Below are positions 44,721 to 58,470 of a stretch of DNA of 64,000 bases, one piece after another (positions within the stretch are counted from its first letter, which is position 1; each line of letters begins with the position of its first letter). Position numbers and translations under genes: made by a program. The stretch is taken from NCBI RefSeq assembly GCF_030272615.1, contig NC_081411.1, forward strand, positions 40,351,140-40,415,139, read 5' to 3'. The notes below the pieces were generated by a model. The model did not search any database. It was not told the DNA's origin and was given only the letters and a program-made list of their open reading frames with translations. The DNA comes from Cryptomeria japonica (lineage: Eukaryota; Streptophyta; Pinopsida; Cupressales; Cupressaceae).

Positions 44721-47700
44721 CGACAAGCTTTATTATCCTTAGTGGGTTGTAGGGTTTTTTGTGCATATCCTTTTTAGTGGAAGTTTTTGCAAGTAGAAAA
44801 TTCTTAACCCAGTTGCAGATTTAAGATGGTAAGCACATCTAGAAGAATTGAAATGGATAAATTCAATGACGGCAATTTTGAGTTGTGGAAACTCAAAATG
44901 GAGGACATGCTCATTGACAGAGACCTTTGGGTTGTGATATTTGGTCAAAAACCTTAGACTATAGCCTAAGATGATTGGGGTACAATGGATCAGAAAGCTA
45001 AGGGTCTGGTAAGACTCTGTTTGGCTGACTCTGTTCTCTTGAATGTTCATAAGGAGAAGACTACTGATGCATTTTGGAAAAAGATTGGTGACATTTATCA
45101 AAGAAAATCCTTGTTAAATAAACTTTTTCTGAGAAAGAAGTTGTATTCTCTGATAATGGAGAAAGGAGGATATGTTGTGGATCACTTGAATGCATTCAAC
45201 ATGTTAGTTCCCAACTAAACTCTATTGGTTTAAAAATTGATGATCAAGAATGTTGAATGTTCCTACTATGTTCTTTTCTTGATTTATGGGACCACTCGGC
45301 TATGGCTATTGGAAGCACAACAACCACTTTCAAGATGGAAACTATGGTTGCTTCACTGTTTTATGAAGAAATGCAAAGGAAGTCTTTTCATATGGCTAAG
45401 GAGGCCCTTGTTTCTCATGGGAGATCAATGAAGAAAGGTAAGAAGAAGGACAAGAAGGGCAACTCAAAATCTCTGGGGAGATCAAAGTCTTCTAGTAAAA
45501 ATTCCAAGGCTAAATGCTATAACTATGGCAAATCCGGTCATTTCTAAATAGATTGTAAAGAGGAGAAAAAAAAAGAAAAACAAGAAAGCCTTTGATTTTG
45601 ATTTTGACCAATCCTCTCAAGATGATGCAGATGCTTTCATCACTACCTTGGCAACCCATGCATTGGAAGATGTATGGTTTATTGACTCAGGTGCTTCTTT
45701 CCACATGACCTCTCACAAGGGTTGGTTCTCAAAGTACAAAGAATATGATGGTGGGAAGGTATACTTAGGTGATGACTCTCACCTAAAAATTGTTGGTCGT
45801 GGAAGAGTCAAGATCCAATTCCCTAATGGTAGACTAAAGGGGATTGATGGTGTATTTCACATTCTTGGTTTGGCACAAAACTTTCTTTTAGTTAGCAAGT
45901 TGAGCGATGTGGGAGTGGTAATTTTTTTATCGCAAGATGGATGCAAGATGATCAGAGGTTCTATGGTGCTTGTTAAGGGTGTTCGGTTAGGCACTCTGTA
46001 TAAGATGCATGCATGCACGATTCTGTGCAATGGCAATTCTGTGAAGTCTAAGAAAAGGTCTTTGGATTCTTCATCTTCACCGTCAGATCATGCAAAGAAG
46101 AAAACTATCGTATCAACATCTAATGGTCATTATTTTCGGGGACCTAAGGGTACTAATACTTTGGAGATGAATCTCCTAGCTGAGAAGACAATGTTGTGAC
46201 ACCAAAGACTTGGCCACATAGGTGAAAATGACCTACAAGCCTTGAAAAATAAGAGTCGTGTTGAAGTCCTTGATGATTGTAATCTCAAGTTCAACTTTTG
46301 TGAACATTGCATTTATGAAAAATAATACCATGTTTCTTTTTATTCGAGTTCTCATAAGTCTTATGGGGTTTGGACTATGTTCATTCTGATGTATTTTGTC
46401 CTATTAATGTGCCTTTTTTAAATAGATCTGTGTACTTTTTTTCTTTCATAGATGACTATTCTAGAAGGACATTTATTTATCTCCTCGGGAGTAAACTTGA
46501 AGTTTTTAGTTGGTTTAAGGAATTTATGTCCTTGGTTGAAAATCATACTAGTAGGAAAATCAAGTGTTTGATGATGGATAATGATGGTGAGTCTTGTTCT
46601 GCTGAGTTTGATAGGTTTTGTAAGGACCATGGGATTGAAAGACATAAGACAACTCCATATACACCACAACAAAATATATTTGTGGAGAGGATGAATAGAA
46701 TGTTGATGGAAAGGGCTAGGATTATGATGGGTGGTGTTGACCTTGAACAAAAATTTTGGGCTAAGGCGGTAGCCACTACATGTTATATGATAAATAGATC
46801 CCCTACTTTGATTCTTGTTGAGAAGACCCCTATCAAATCATGGTCTGGTAAAATTCCCTCGATGAGACATCTAAGAGTCTTTCGTTGTGAGTCATATGCT
46901 TATGTGCCTAATGAAAGGAGATCTACATTGGAGAACAAGGCGGTTAAGTGTATCTTCATTGGTTATGGTATCTATGTGAAGGGGTACAAGCTCTAGGATC
47001 CAATTGCAAAGAAGGTGCTCTATAGTAGAAGTGTAAATATTTAGAGAGCTAAGATCGTGCAAAATTGATTTGCAGCCAAAGAAGGAAAAGAAATAGAAGG
47101 AGGTAGTTCAAATTCCACCCACTCCCGAGAGAGTTGAATTATGTATTCCTATGGGACCTGATAATTAGGAGAGCTCTAGTAGCTGAAAGAGTTAAGAAGA
47201 GTAACAAGATCTTCAACCTCAGTCTCTAAGGAGGTCTACATGTGATAGGTGGCAACCTGAAAGATACAAATATTCACCAAAAAGGTTTGGTTATTCATGT
47301 TGTTAGATTTTGGTTGAATCTTTTCTCTGATTGATAACACTGATAAGCCTGGGACTTTTAAAGAGGCAATGTATATACATGATGCAGATTCCTAGATGGA
47401 AGCCATGAATGAAGACATGGTTGCATTGAAGAAGAATGTGACATGGGATCTAGCACCTTTGCCTTAGGGATGAAAGCTCATTGGATGTAAAACTCATTCA
47501 AGAAGAAACTGGATCTAGATGGCAGTGTTGAGAAGTACATGCATGGTTGGCTGCAAAGGGATATTCGCAAGTGGAGTGAATTGATTATGGGGAGATATTC
47601 TCTTTTGTAGATAAGCTAGCATCCATTCAACTATTATTATCTTTCACAACATCTAATGATTTGGAAGTCGAGAAGATGGATGTGAAGACAACTTTCCTTC

Positions 47701-48421
47701 ATGGTGACTTGGAGGAGATTTACATGTCACAACCAAAGAACTTTTTAGAGAAAGTTAAAGAGAATCCAGTATACAAGCTGAAGAAATCTCTTTATGGTCT
47801 TAAGAAATCTCCTAGGATGTGGTACCAGAAATTTGACACCTATGTATTGTCACTGGGATTTTAGAGATCTAAATACGACCATTGTGTTTATTATAAAGAT
47901 AAGAATGGTCATATTCTCTTTATTTTTTAGTACATGGATGATATGTTGTTCATTGGGAATGAGAAGAGAATGATTTTATATTCAAAGTCCCAGTTGTCAA
48001 CACAATTTGAGATAAAAGATCTAGGTGCAGCGAGGTATATTCTAGGAATGGAGATCATAAGAGATAGAGCTCACAAAAAGATTTGGATCAACCAGAGAAA
48101 ATATGTGAACTCTATGTTGGAGAGATTCAGTATGATAAATTGTAGACAGCTAGATATTCCTATTCTACAAGGGATGAATCTTTTTGTGAAAGACTATCCA
48201 AATTCTCCTACCGAGATGGAGGACATGACCAAAGTTCCTTATGCAAATGTTGTTGGTATCCTAATATATAATATGGTCTGTGCGAGGCCAAACATTGCAC
48301 AAGGAGAGGGATTCCTTATTCGATTTATGGCTAGTTTTGGATGGGTTCATTAGGATGCGATGAAGAGAGTGTTCATATATTTAAGAGGTACTTCTAAGTA
48401 TTCTCTATGTTTCCATGGTAA

Positions 48422-49370
48422 TGTTGGCAATTGACACTCAATTGGTTGGTTTCACTATGTTGTCATTGATGGCAACATGGAAATTTATCCTAGTTTCATA
48501 TTTTGGCTCATTTATGTATCGACATGCACTTCACAGATACTTCACCAGCACCAGCACTGGCACTGGCAGGTTGAAATGAATTCTCAGGTTACCAATAATG
48601 CAAGCTAACATGGTTTAGAATCAGGTTATCAGTATTGGAGGCCGACATCTTTTGGATCCAAAATTGGCAATTGTTTTTTATATTCATGTATCTATTTTAT
48701 CTAGCCAACATGTTTGTTCATAATGTAAATATCATTGTAAGCTAACATAAGGCATGATGAATTGTAAAGGGTATTTAGGTCAGTTGTTAGATCATTTTGA
48801 CATATAATATGATATGAAATGGATTAATAGGAGAATAGGATGATGTTATGTAATGCAAAACATATGAGAGAGATCATGTATGTGAGGATATTTATGTAAG
48901 GGTTATTCTGGTAAAGGGTTGAGGGTTTCAGACTGGAATAGACAGAGCTTAACTGGAACTTTATTCAGGCATAGAAGATGCTATCTTTGCAGTTCAATAT
49001 TTTCTCCAAATTGTAGTTTGGATTTATATGTAGTTAGTGAGGCTCCTTTTTTGATTGAGTAGTGTTTTCTAGGCTGTAAGCCTTCCTACAAGTGCAGGCC
49101 CCTATATTTTGTAATATCTCTTCATATGGCCAGTGGATTGATATTGTGGGTCATAAATCCCACCATGGTTTTTCCTCTTTGAGGTTTTCCATGTATATAT
49201 CTATATGTTATGGTATCCATTTATGTGATTGGCTTATGGTTTCTTTACTTCTTTCAATTATATATGTATCGGTATATCAGTTGGCGTATGCATGTTTTAA
49301 TAAGGTTAAAACTGATCTTTCTGGTAGAAAATTGATTCATGCCCCCTCTCAGTGTTCTTGGATTCCAACA
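48422..49370 (+). repeat. 5' LTR of the pol-less element
   Basis: It starts TGTTGGCAATTGACACTC and ends CTCAGTGTTCTTGGATTCCA then ACA, and aligns with 61011-61618. Confidence 0.9.
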
Positions 49371-49372
49371 AT

Positions 49373-49385
49373 TGGTATCAGATCC
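49373..49385 (+). other. Primer-binding site (initiator tRNA-Met type)
   Basis: TGGTATCAGATCC, two bases after the 5' LTR, has one difference from the standard site. Confidence 0.85.
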
Positions 49386-49672
49386 TTGTGCCTCAGAGGA
49401 AGTTTAACAACTTGAGGGAGCTCTTGAATCCGGAATCCATGGATATGGGTTTGGAAAAGCAACTTGAGATGGTACTTGAAGATTATGATGTTGAGAGGAT
49501 GAAAAAAGTGAAGTTACAAAATGAATTGAATTCTGCTCAGGAATTCATTCTTGTCCTACAGGAGAGGTTGTCATCTATTCAAGCTAGGAGGAAGGAACTT
49601 TTGCAAAATCATGATGACGAAGAGAAAGATGCACTTAAGGAATAGTATCAGAAGTTAGGTCAAAAGAACATG
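49386..49672 (+). pseudogene. Start of the gag-like region of the pol-less element
   Basis: An acidic, helical stretch (LEKQLEMVLEDYDVERMKKV; LQERLSSIQARRKEL) with coiled-coil character. It continues in kind at 57218 on the far side of the nested element. It has no match to Copia gag that I recognise. Confidence 0.6.
49668..49672. other. Target-site duplication of the nested element
   Basis: ACATG here and again at 57218-57222, directly flanking the two LTRs. Confidence 0.88.
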
Positions 49673-51231
49673 TGATAACTCAGTGATAAATAGTGAGTAC
49701 CAAACCAGTACTGAGAGGGGGGGTGAATCAGTGCAGGGACAAAAACTTTTCTTGAATCGATTTGATTGCAGATTATAAACTACTGGCAATCCCTTACACC
49801 GGTCCAAATTAGATTACTACCGGTTAAACACAATGCAACTGTGAAAGATATGAATTGGTCAATCTTCTTAGCTTTCCATACAACCTACTCCCTCATTTCC
49901 ACTTTGTCCTTATGCATAAATAGATAATCTATCATTAGAGATATAATAACTTCCTAGATCAACATGATTCACTGCTTGACAGAAAACAACAAAGCATCAC
50001 ATGAAAAGGACATCCCACATGACACACATATTTTTCACGTGGAAACCCAACTGGGAAAAACCATGGTGGGGATGAATACCCACAAGTTGTTTTGAACTCT
50101 TTAGAAGTCTGCTCTATTAAAAGCCTAGTCTGGTTAAGGACAGTTACAATAGGTTCTATTAGGAACCAATCCTATTAGGGATCACCCGGTTAAGGGATGG
50201 CTAGAATACCTCGTTAAGGGTTAAACCCTGTTAGAGGTTACCTTGTTAAAGGATTTTATGAACTCAATGGCTTTGAGTCACCCTATTAAAGGATTTATAG
50301 CAAGCTGGTTAAAGCTACCCTGTTAAGGGATTTTTCAACTATTGAATTGATTAGAGATCAACAGGTATTACAATGATCTGGTAATAGCACTCAATGCCAA
50401 TGTAGATCCACTTTAGTTCCTTCCTTCTGCACACACACTATGCAAGTATCAGTCCTCTCAACTGGTCTGGCAAGAATCATGTATCTCTACATAGATACAC
50501 ACACAACATTTGCCAACAACCTTAGCATAAACCCTAAACCCTAACACTTAGGTTGAGAAATTTAGTCAGTTCAATCCTAACCATTGAACACTTTGCATTT
50601 GAATACAATGGTCTTGAACAGATCTCAAGACATTCTCCATCGTTCATTCTTTGCCGCTTCTTGGAGGTGATAACCCATCACGCGTTCTCCACCGTTTGCA
50701 GAGACTTCGCACATTCCTGAGGTAGATAGGATCAATCTCCTTCATGCAAGATCCTTCACGTGCACGAGGCTAATGTGGCAACATGATCTAATCTCCATTA
50801 CAATGCTAACTCATCACACAATGCCATCGTTTGAAACACACAGGCTTGAAACACTTCAACCGGAAACTCTGAAGGTGAGACTACCACCCGATAGTTATGC
50901 CATATGAACCCTAGATACAAAACATTCCATATACTGGTTCTCATTTTGACATACCGGTTCCCATATACTAGTTCTCATACCGACATACCGGTTTCGGTTC
51001 ACAACATCATATCGGTTCACTTGGACAATCATACCGCTTCACTTTTTCACATATGTCGGTTCACAACATCATACCGGTTCTCTTTGTCAGTTGCTTAGCT
51101 TCAATAATCCTGTTCATTCTTCATCATGTTACCGGTTCACTCTTCATCATATTACCGATTCTCTTTCAGCATATTAACATCAATGACAACACAATATCAT
51201 CATGTCAACATATTCTGCACATATGCCAACA
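49673..51231 (-). repeat. 3' LTR (minus-strand element)
   Basis: 1559 bp; in plus orientation TGATAACTCAGTGA to CATATGCCAACA. It pairs with 55631-57217. Confidence 0.92.
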
Positions 51232-51233
51232 AT

Positions 51234-51397
51234 CTCCCCCTTTGGCATTGATGGCAATATACAAAGATATCTCTCTTTCTACATCACATCTTCTCCTTAA
51301 TACTACAGATATCTTTTCACTAAACATCTTCTCCCCCTTTGAAAACAATGCCAAAATGGAGGCAAAAGCTTCCCTATTCCACTAAGTTGCTCCCCCT
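51234..51397 (-). other. Polypurine tracts of the nested element
   Basis: CTCCCCCT occurs at 51234, 51331 and 51390 (AGGGGGAG on the coding strand). The one at 51234 touches the 3' LTR and is the expected primer for plus-strand synthesis. Confidence 0.75.
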
Positions 51398-51475
51398 AAG
51401 GAGTAGCATCCTTCAACACATCAATCCTGAAAAGATATAGCAAAGTAAGATCTAACTGATGTGGTGCACAAACCT

Positions 51476-54400
51476 TTAGATTACCTCTTGAAGGGGAAGC
51501 ACCCCTAACTCACCTCTCAGATAGGTAAAAGTAGCCTTCAGTAGAGGCTTGGTGAATATGTCTGCTAACTGCTCCTTATTGGAAACATGTTCCAATACCA
51601 CCTCTTTGTTATGAACCTTTTCCCTCAAGAAATGATACTTGAGTTCAAAGTGCTTGGTTCTAGTATGTAAAATCGGATTCTTGGATATGTTAATTGCACT
51701 TGTATTGTCAGAGAATATACTTATCGGTTCAGATACAGGAACTTTGAAGCCATTCAATACATGCTTCATCCAAATAGTCTGTGTACAGCTTATAAAATCT
51801 GCAACATACTTCGCTTCTGTTGTAGACTAAGAGATACAACTCTACTTTTTACTCATCCATGAGACCAGTCTACCACCAAGAAAGAATGCACCACCGATTG
51901 TGCTCTTCTGGTCATCTACATTACCAGCCCAATTAGCATCTGTGAACACTCTCAGGTTGAACTCATTATTGTATGGATACCATAACCCATAGTCAATAGT
52001 TCCCTTCAGATATCTAAGAATCCGCTTGACTACTACCAAGTGGGATTCTCTTGGGATTTGTTGAAATCGAGCAGTAATACCCATTGCATGTGCAATGTCT
52101 GGTCTTCTATGCACTACATAATGCAACTTACCAATCATTGATGAGTATTCCTTCTCATTTACCAATGTGGAGTCATCCCCTTTTGATAGTTTACAACCGG
52201 TCACCATTGGTGTACCAACCGGTTTACTGTCTTCCATGCCAAAGGTCTTCAACACTTCTTTGACATACTTGGACTGATTAATAAAGATTCCATTTTTCAT
52301 TTGCTGAATCTGTAGTCCAATGAAGAACTCAATTTCCCCTATGAGTGACATTTCAAACTCCTTTTTGATCTCATCTACAAAGTCATGACTCATCTTGTCA
52401 TCTCCACTAAAGATTATGTCATCAACAAATACTTCACAGATCAGAATCTGATCTCCTTCTGATTTCAAGTAGATATTACTATCTTCACTTGTCGTTTCAA
52501 ATCCAATCTTCACAAGATGGGAATGTAAGCATTCATACCATGCTCTTGGTGCCTGCTTCAGTCCATATAAGGCTTTATATAGCCTACACACCATGTCACT
52601 ATCTTCTGATAGGGAAAACCCATCCGGTTGCTCTATATACACCTCCTCTTCAATTATTCCATTTAAAAATGCATATTTTACATCCATTTGGTATACCTTG
52701 AATCCTTTAAAAGCTGCATATGCAAGAAGCATACGAACTCCTTCCAATCTTGCTACTAGAGAAAAGGTTTCTCCATAGCCTTCTCCTTCTTCTTGGGCAT
52801 ATCCTTTACACACTATTCTAGCCTTGTTCCTTACCACTGTGCCATCCTCATTCAGCTTATTTCTAAAGACCCATTTAGTTCCTATGACATTTTTATGCTC
52901 TGGTCTAGGTACCAGAGACCATGTGCCATTCTTCTCTATCTGGTCAAGTTCCTCCTCCATTGCCTTCATCCATACTTCATCTTTATGTGCCTCTTTGAAT
53001 GATTTAGGATCAAATTCAGAGATCATACATGAGCTTTCTCTGACCTTTCTTCTTGTAAGAATTCCTACCTCTTTGTCTCCTATGATCTGCTTTGGATCAT
53101 GATTGAGTTTGACATACCTAGGTATGTTCTTAATAGCTTCCTCTTGCTTTCCTTCATCATCCTCATCTTCATCAGCATCTATCGGTGTAGGAGCACAATT
53201 GTTGGTATTGGGCTAATTTGCAACCGATTCCTAGAAGGTTACTACCGGTTCATCTCCTACATGGTCTCTGCCAGTTTCCTCTAATTTCTCAGAGTTCTCA
53301 TCAACCCTAACATTGATGCTTTCAACAATTCTCTAAGTCCTATTGTTGAAACATTTGAGGGCTTTTCTCTTAGTGGAATACCCTAGGATTATTCCCTCAT
53401 CACATTTTGCATCAAACTTGCTCTGATGTTCACTCCTCTTCATAAAACATTTACTACCAAACACTTTGAAGTAGCTTACCACTGGTGTCTTACCAGTCCA
53501 ATACTCATAAGGAGTCTTATCCTTTCCTTTCTTGATGAGTACCCGGTTCATTGTGTAGACTGCAGTGCTCACCACTTCTCTCCAAAAGGTGTGAACGACC
53601 TTTCCTTAGATCAACATAGTTCTAGCCGCTTCAACCACAGTCCGGTTGTTTCTCTCTGCTAGGCCATTCTGCTATGGAGTTTAGGGGCAGATAGTTGCCT
53701 CTTGATGCCATTCTCTTTACAATATTTGTTGAATTCACCGGAAGTGAATTTCCCTCCTTGATAAGTTCTAAGGCATTTGATTCTTCTACCACTTTCCTTT
53801 TCTACTAGTGCTCTGAAAGCTTTGAACTTTCCAAAGGCTTCAGACTTGTCCTTCAAGAATGTGACCCACATCATTCTTGAGAAATCATCAGTAAGAATCA
53901 TAAAATACCTATCTCCTTGCACACTCCTATTTTTCATAGGACCACACAAATCAGTATGCACAAGATCAAGTAAGTTGTCAACAGTGAAAGATTTACCTTT
54001 GAAGGTTGAGGAAGACATTTTCCCTAGTTGACATTCTCTGCACAAAGGATTTTTCAGTTTTCTCAGCATCAGCAGTCCTTTAACTGCCTTGATCTTACTG
54101 GCCTTCACTATGTTATCAAAGTTTACATGGCAAAGTCTCCTATGCCATATCCAGCTATCATCAAACTTAGCCATAAGACATGTACTTATATTTGCATTTA
54201 GGTGAAATAAGTTACCTTTGGTCTTCATACCGGTGGCCATCAGTTCACCATTCTTTCCTTTGATTTTGCACACTCCATTTTTGAATTCTAGAGTGAGTCC
54301 ACTATCATTCAGCTGAGCAACACTCAATAGATTATGTCTGAGACCTTCCACCCAATACACATTGTCAGCACTGCTCTTTCCATTTAGAGAGATGGACCCT

Positions 54401-55610
54401 TTGCCTTTGACCATACATGGTGCATCATTACCAAAGTGAACCACCCCACCATCATACTCTTTTAGAGATATAAACTTGCTCTGGTCACCAGTCATATGGT
54501 GAGAACAACCATTGTCAATAATCCACTCATTGGAATTATCAAAGCGGGAGACAAGAGCCTTTTTGTCTGACACATCCTCCTTGACTGCAACAAACAAATA
54601 TCTTCATTTTATTCATCTTTTGATTCCTCATCTATGACACCCTTATCAACTTCTACAAAACAGTTTCTCTGGTTTCCTCCTTTGAATTTATTGAACCTTT
54701 CTGGTTTGTCCTTGTTGTCACCATTAAGATAGTTTATAGCGATGTGTCCTATCCGATTACAAGAGAAGAATTTCAAAGGAAGCTTACCTCTATATTTGTC
54801 AATTCCCTTAGGAAGTCTCTTGGCAAGAAGAGCTTCAAATTCCATCAGAATCTCCTCATCATCCATTTCTCTGCTTTGTCTTGGTTCACCGTCAGTGCTT
54901 GCTTCTTTTCCTTTTCTCGATGGTGCAGCAGATGCTCTAAAAGTTCATTCAGTCTTTTGAACACTGCCATCAAAACTATTTAGCTCACAAGTTGTCAACT
55001 TTGCAATGATGGATTCTAGGGATACCTTAGTCTTGTCTATTGATCTCAACTCCTGAATAGCAACAACCCTTATTGCATAGACCGGTAATAGGGATCTCAA
55101 AACTTTGCTAACAATAGTGGAATCTTCCATTTTACCACTTGCACTCTTCATATCTCCAACAACATTTTTAATTCTTATTCCATATTGTTGAATGGTCTCA
55201 CCTTCAACCATCTACATGTCTTCAAACTTCCCTCTAAGGCTTTCTTCCTTATCTTGTTTTGCATGCTCATCACTGCCATAGATATTCTTAAGAGTATCAC
55301 ATACTTCTTTAGGATTTTCTTTATCTTGGACATCAATAAACGCAATGTCAGATAAACTATTGATTAGGGCATCCATGACTTGCCCATTCTCCTGAATCTC
55401 TCTCTTTTAGTCATCGGTGAGAGTACCAGTAGGGATAACATAAACATTCTCAACATAGCTCTAATGTTGAGCACCCATGCTTCTGATGTATATCTTCATT
55501 TTGTCCTTCCATATTTTAAATTTATCTCTGTTGAATTTTGGACCTTCCCTCTTCATCATTACAATAGGATATTTCCCTCAAGTGGTTAAGCTTACAACAC
55601 AGAGTACCTG
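51476..55610 (-). pseudogene. Copia gag-pol region of the nested element (fossil)
   Basis: The best-preserved Copia coding region in the window. RNase H/C-terminal blocks ADIFTKPL and DANWAGNVDDQKSTIGG, reverse transcriptase EVFVDDIIFSGDD (catalytic Asp pair present), protease-like IIDNGCSHHMTGDQ, and a gag with a zinc-knuckle remnant are visible. The domain order defines Copia. It is close in sequence to the elements at 1-3299 and 61619-64000 (same QMD.K.AFLNG and EEVYIEQPDGFSL blocks). It is a decayed copy. Confidence 0.92.
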
Positions 55611-55630
55611 GAGGGTGTTCTGATACCAAT

Positions 55631-57217
55631 TGATAACTCAGTGATGAATACTAAGTACCAAACCGGTATTGAGAGGGGGGGTGAATCAGTACAGGCACAA
55701 AAACTTTTCCTAAACCGGTTTGATTATAGACTTTAAAGTACTGGAAATCCCTAACACCGGTCCAAATCAGATTACTACCGGTTAAACACAATGCAACTAT
55801 GAAAGATATGAACTGGTCAATCTTCTTAGCTTTCCATACAACCTACTCCCTCATTTCCACTTTGTTCTTATGCATAAATAAATAATCTATCATCAAAGAT
55901 ATAATAACTTGCTAGATCAACATGATTCACCGCTTGATAGAAAACAACAAAGCATCACATGAAAAGGACATCACACATGACACACATATTTTTCACGTGG
56001 AAACCCAACTAGGAAAAACCACAGTGGGGATGAATACCCACAAGCTGTTTTGAACTCTTTAGAAGTTCACTCTATTAAAAGCCTAGTCCGGTTAAGGACA
56101 GTTACAATAGGTTCTATTAGGAACCGATCCTATGAGGGATCACCTAGTTAAGGGATGGCTAGAATACATGGTTAAGGGTTAAACCCTATTAGAGGTTACC
56201 TTGTTAAAGGATTTTATGAACTCAATGGCTTTGATTCACCCTGTTAAAGGATTTACAGCAAGCTAGTTAAAGCTACCCTGCTAAGGGATTTTCCAACTGT
56301 TGAAGTGATTAGAGATCAACAGGTATTACAATGATTTGGTAATAGCACTCAATGCCAATGTAGATCTGTTTTAGTTCCTTCCTTCTGTACACACACTATG
56401 CAGGTATCAGTCCTCTCAACTAGTCTGGCAAGAATCACGTATCTCTGCACATAGATACACACACAACATTTTCCAACAACCTCAACATTAAACACCACAT
56501 CGACCTTACAGGAAATAGATAGGTCGGTAGCATAAACCCTAAACCCTAAACACTTAGGTTGAGAAATTTAGTTGGTTCAATCCTGACCATTGAACACTTT
56601 GCATTTGAATACAATAGTCTTGAATAGATCTCAAGACATTCTCCATCATTCATTCTTTGTCGCTTCTTGGAGGTGATAACCCATCACGCGTTCTCCACCG
56701 TTTGCAGAGACTTCGCACATTCCTGAGGTAGATAGGATCAATCTCCTTCATGAAAGATAATTCATGTGCACAAGGCTAATGTGGCAACATGATCAAATCT
56801 CCATTACAATGCTAACTCATCACACAATACCATCGGTTGAAACACACAAGCTCAAAACACTTCAACCAGAAACCCTGAATTTGAGACTACCAACTGGTAG
56901 TTATGCCATATGAACCCTAGATACAAAACATTCCATATACCAGTTCCCATATACCAGTTCATGTTCCAACATACCAGTTCCGGTTCACAACATCATACCA
57001 GTTCACTATGACAAGCATACTGCTTCACCTTTTCACATATGTCAGTTCACAACATCATATCGGTTCTCTTTGTCAATTGCTTAGCTTCAATAATCTTGTT
57101 CATTCTTCATCATGTTACCAGTTCACTCTTCAGCATATTACCGGTTCTCTTTCAACATATTGACATCAATGACAACACAATATCATAATGTCAATATATT
57201 TTGCACATATGCCAACA
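55631..57217 (-). repeat. 5' LTR (minus-strand element)
   Basis: 1587 bp, slightly longer than its partner because of an extra segment near 56480-56530. The adjoining plus-strand CTGATACCAA is the complement of the primer site. Confidence 0.92.
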
Positions 57218-57222
57218 ACATG

Positions 57223-58100
57223 GTCATGAGAAATCAAATTCAAGCTATAACTATGATAATGTCTAAGGAGATTGAAGTCCGAAAGAAAAAGGGAAAAAAT
57301 CTTGGTGTATCTCTAAAGAACAAATTTGAAGAATGTGGTAGGTTGGTTCATGAGAATGATATGTTGAGAACTGATTTAGTACAATCCTAGAATAATGAAC
57401 AAGAGATTGAGAGACAAATGATAATTCTGAGAGATGATTTGACTATTGCAAGTGAGTATAAAGAAAAATTCAAGATTAGTTCAGCACAGTTAGATGAGTT
57501 ATTGAAGAGACAAAGACAGAATGGAGATTCCAGTGGACTTGGATTTGAGCAAGGATAGAGTTTTGGTACTACGAATGAAGATCAAAACCATAAAGAACTG
57601 ATAAGGCAATTTAATACTTATAAATTTAATGGTATATGCTTTGTTTGTAATAAATTTGGTCACATGGCTAGGCAATGTAGAAATAGAGTAAATCAAAATC
57701 CTGATTCTACTCCTGGTCAATGTTATAAATATAATAAGTATGGTCATAAGATAGAAGATTGTAGAATGAATGTTAAGTGTTATGCATGTGGAAAATTTGG
57801 ACATATGGCTAATCAATGAAGGTCAAACAATTATACCAGTTTTAGCAAAGCAATTCAAAAGAACAATGTTACATGTTATGCATGTAATGAGGTTGGACAT
57901 ATTGCTAAATTTTGTAGAAGTAAAAATCCACTAGTTGGTAATGGAGGATCAAATGAGAAAGGGAAAGAAAAAGTTAATGAAATCCAGCAAGATCATACCC
58001 AGAGATGGGTCAAGAAGATTGAAGAATAATCTGCACATGTGAATGCACCGGTTACTTATCCGATAGAGGAGGTTGTTCCTGCACCGACAGGAAGCTCAAC
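57223..58100 (+). pseudogene. Gag-like region with a row of CCHC zinc knuckles (pol-less element)
   Basis: A coiled-coil-like charged stretch (57223-57560) is followed by four zinc-knuckle units between 57638 and 57915, of the CxxCxxxGHxxxxC type, for example CFVCNKFGHMARQC and CYACNEVGHIAKFC. Such knuckles bind RNA in retroelement gag proteins. Copia gag usually has one, so the row is unusual. The region is a fossil, with several interruptions. Confidence 0.75.
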
Positions 58101-58470
58101 CAGTAACTAAGGAAGATGCCTTAGGGGTAGGAAAAAATCATAAATATCTTGCATATGCCCCGGGAAGAGGTTCTGGAATATGTTCTAGACATTGGAGATG
58201 CTTATCCACCATGGAGATGTTTTGTCGAGATCCAGTATCTTACACTGGAAGTCATTGATGTCAATGAAAGATTAGGGTTTTTCTTGGAGGATAAAAGGTT
58301 GAATTCACTTTATTTATGATAACCTTGCATTCAAAGTGATTAAGAGTGATATAGAATGATTAAGGATGATTCAGTGTGATCAGATATTTTCTTGAGTGAT
58401 TTCACCAGCCATTGGAAGAGGTCTTTAGGGTTTTTCACTGACAGTAATTCACAGGTATTTATCTTCAATC
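58101..58470 (+). other. Link between the two coding regions of the pol-less element
   Basis: No clear coding content beyond short frames. It contains repeated GATTAAGG/GTGATT words near 58330-58390. It could be a leader for the second ORF. Confidence 0.45.

Larger units (their letters stand above)
43838..48421 (+). mobile_element. Copia retrotransposon, 5' part, split by a later insertion
   Basis: Parts: 5' LTR 43838-44705, primer site 44708-44720, gag about 44826-45600 with a zinc knuckle, protease about 45660-45900, integrase about 46200-47000, reverse transcriptase about 47340-48300, then the RNase H start, cut at 48421 by the LTR at 48422. It is the same lineage as the element at 14142-21068 (gag ELWKLKMED, protease FHMTSHKGWFSKY). 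The rest of the element should lie to the right of the window. It is broken, with more than ten interruptions. Its age cannot be measured without the second LTR, but it is older than everything inserted in it. Confidence 0.9.
49673..57217 (-). mobile_element. Complete minus-strand Copia element (about 7.5 kb)
   Basis: On the minus strand: 5' LTR 57217-55631, primer site near 55629-55617, gag about 55600-54610, protease about 54540-54300, integrase about 54200-53340, reverse transcriptase about 53030-52100, RNase H about 52000-51480, polypurine tracts 51397-51234, 3' LTR 51231-49673. It is flanked by ACATG on both sides. Integrase carries RRLCHVNFDNIVKA and the IKCLRTYQGGKF block; reverse transcriptase carries VYQMDVKYAFLNG and YGLKQAPRAWYE. 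LTRs differ at about 9% of sites in the first 310 bases by eye. The coding region keeps long open stretches but is broken, with roughly six interruptions. Confidence 0.95.

Noticed and set aside
51639-53284. Plus-strand frames opposite the Copia pol at 51476-53026
   Set aside because: Shadows of the minus-strand reverse transcriptase and RNase H.
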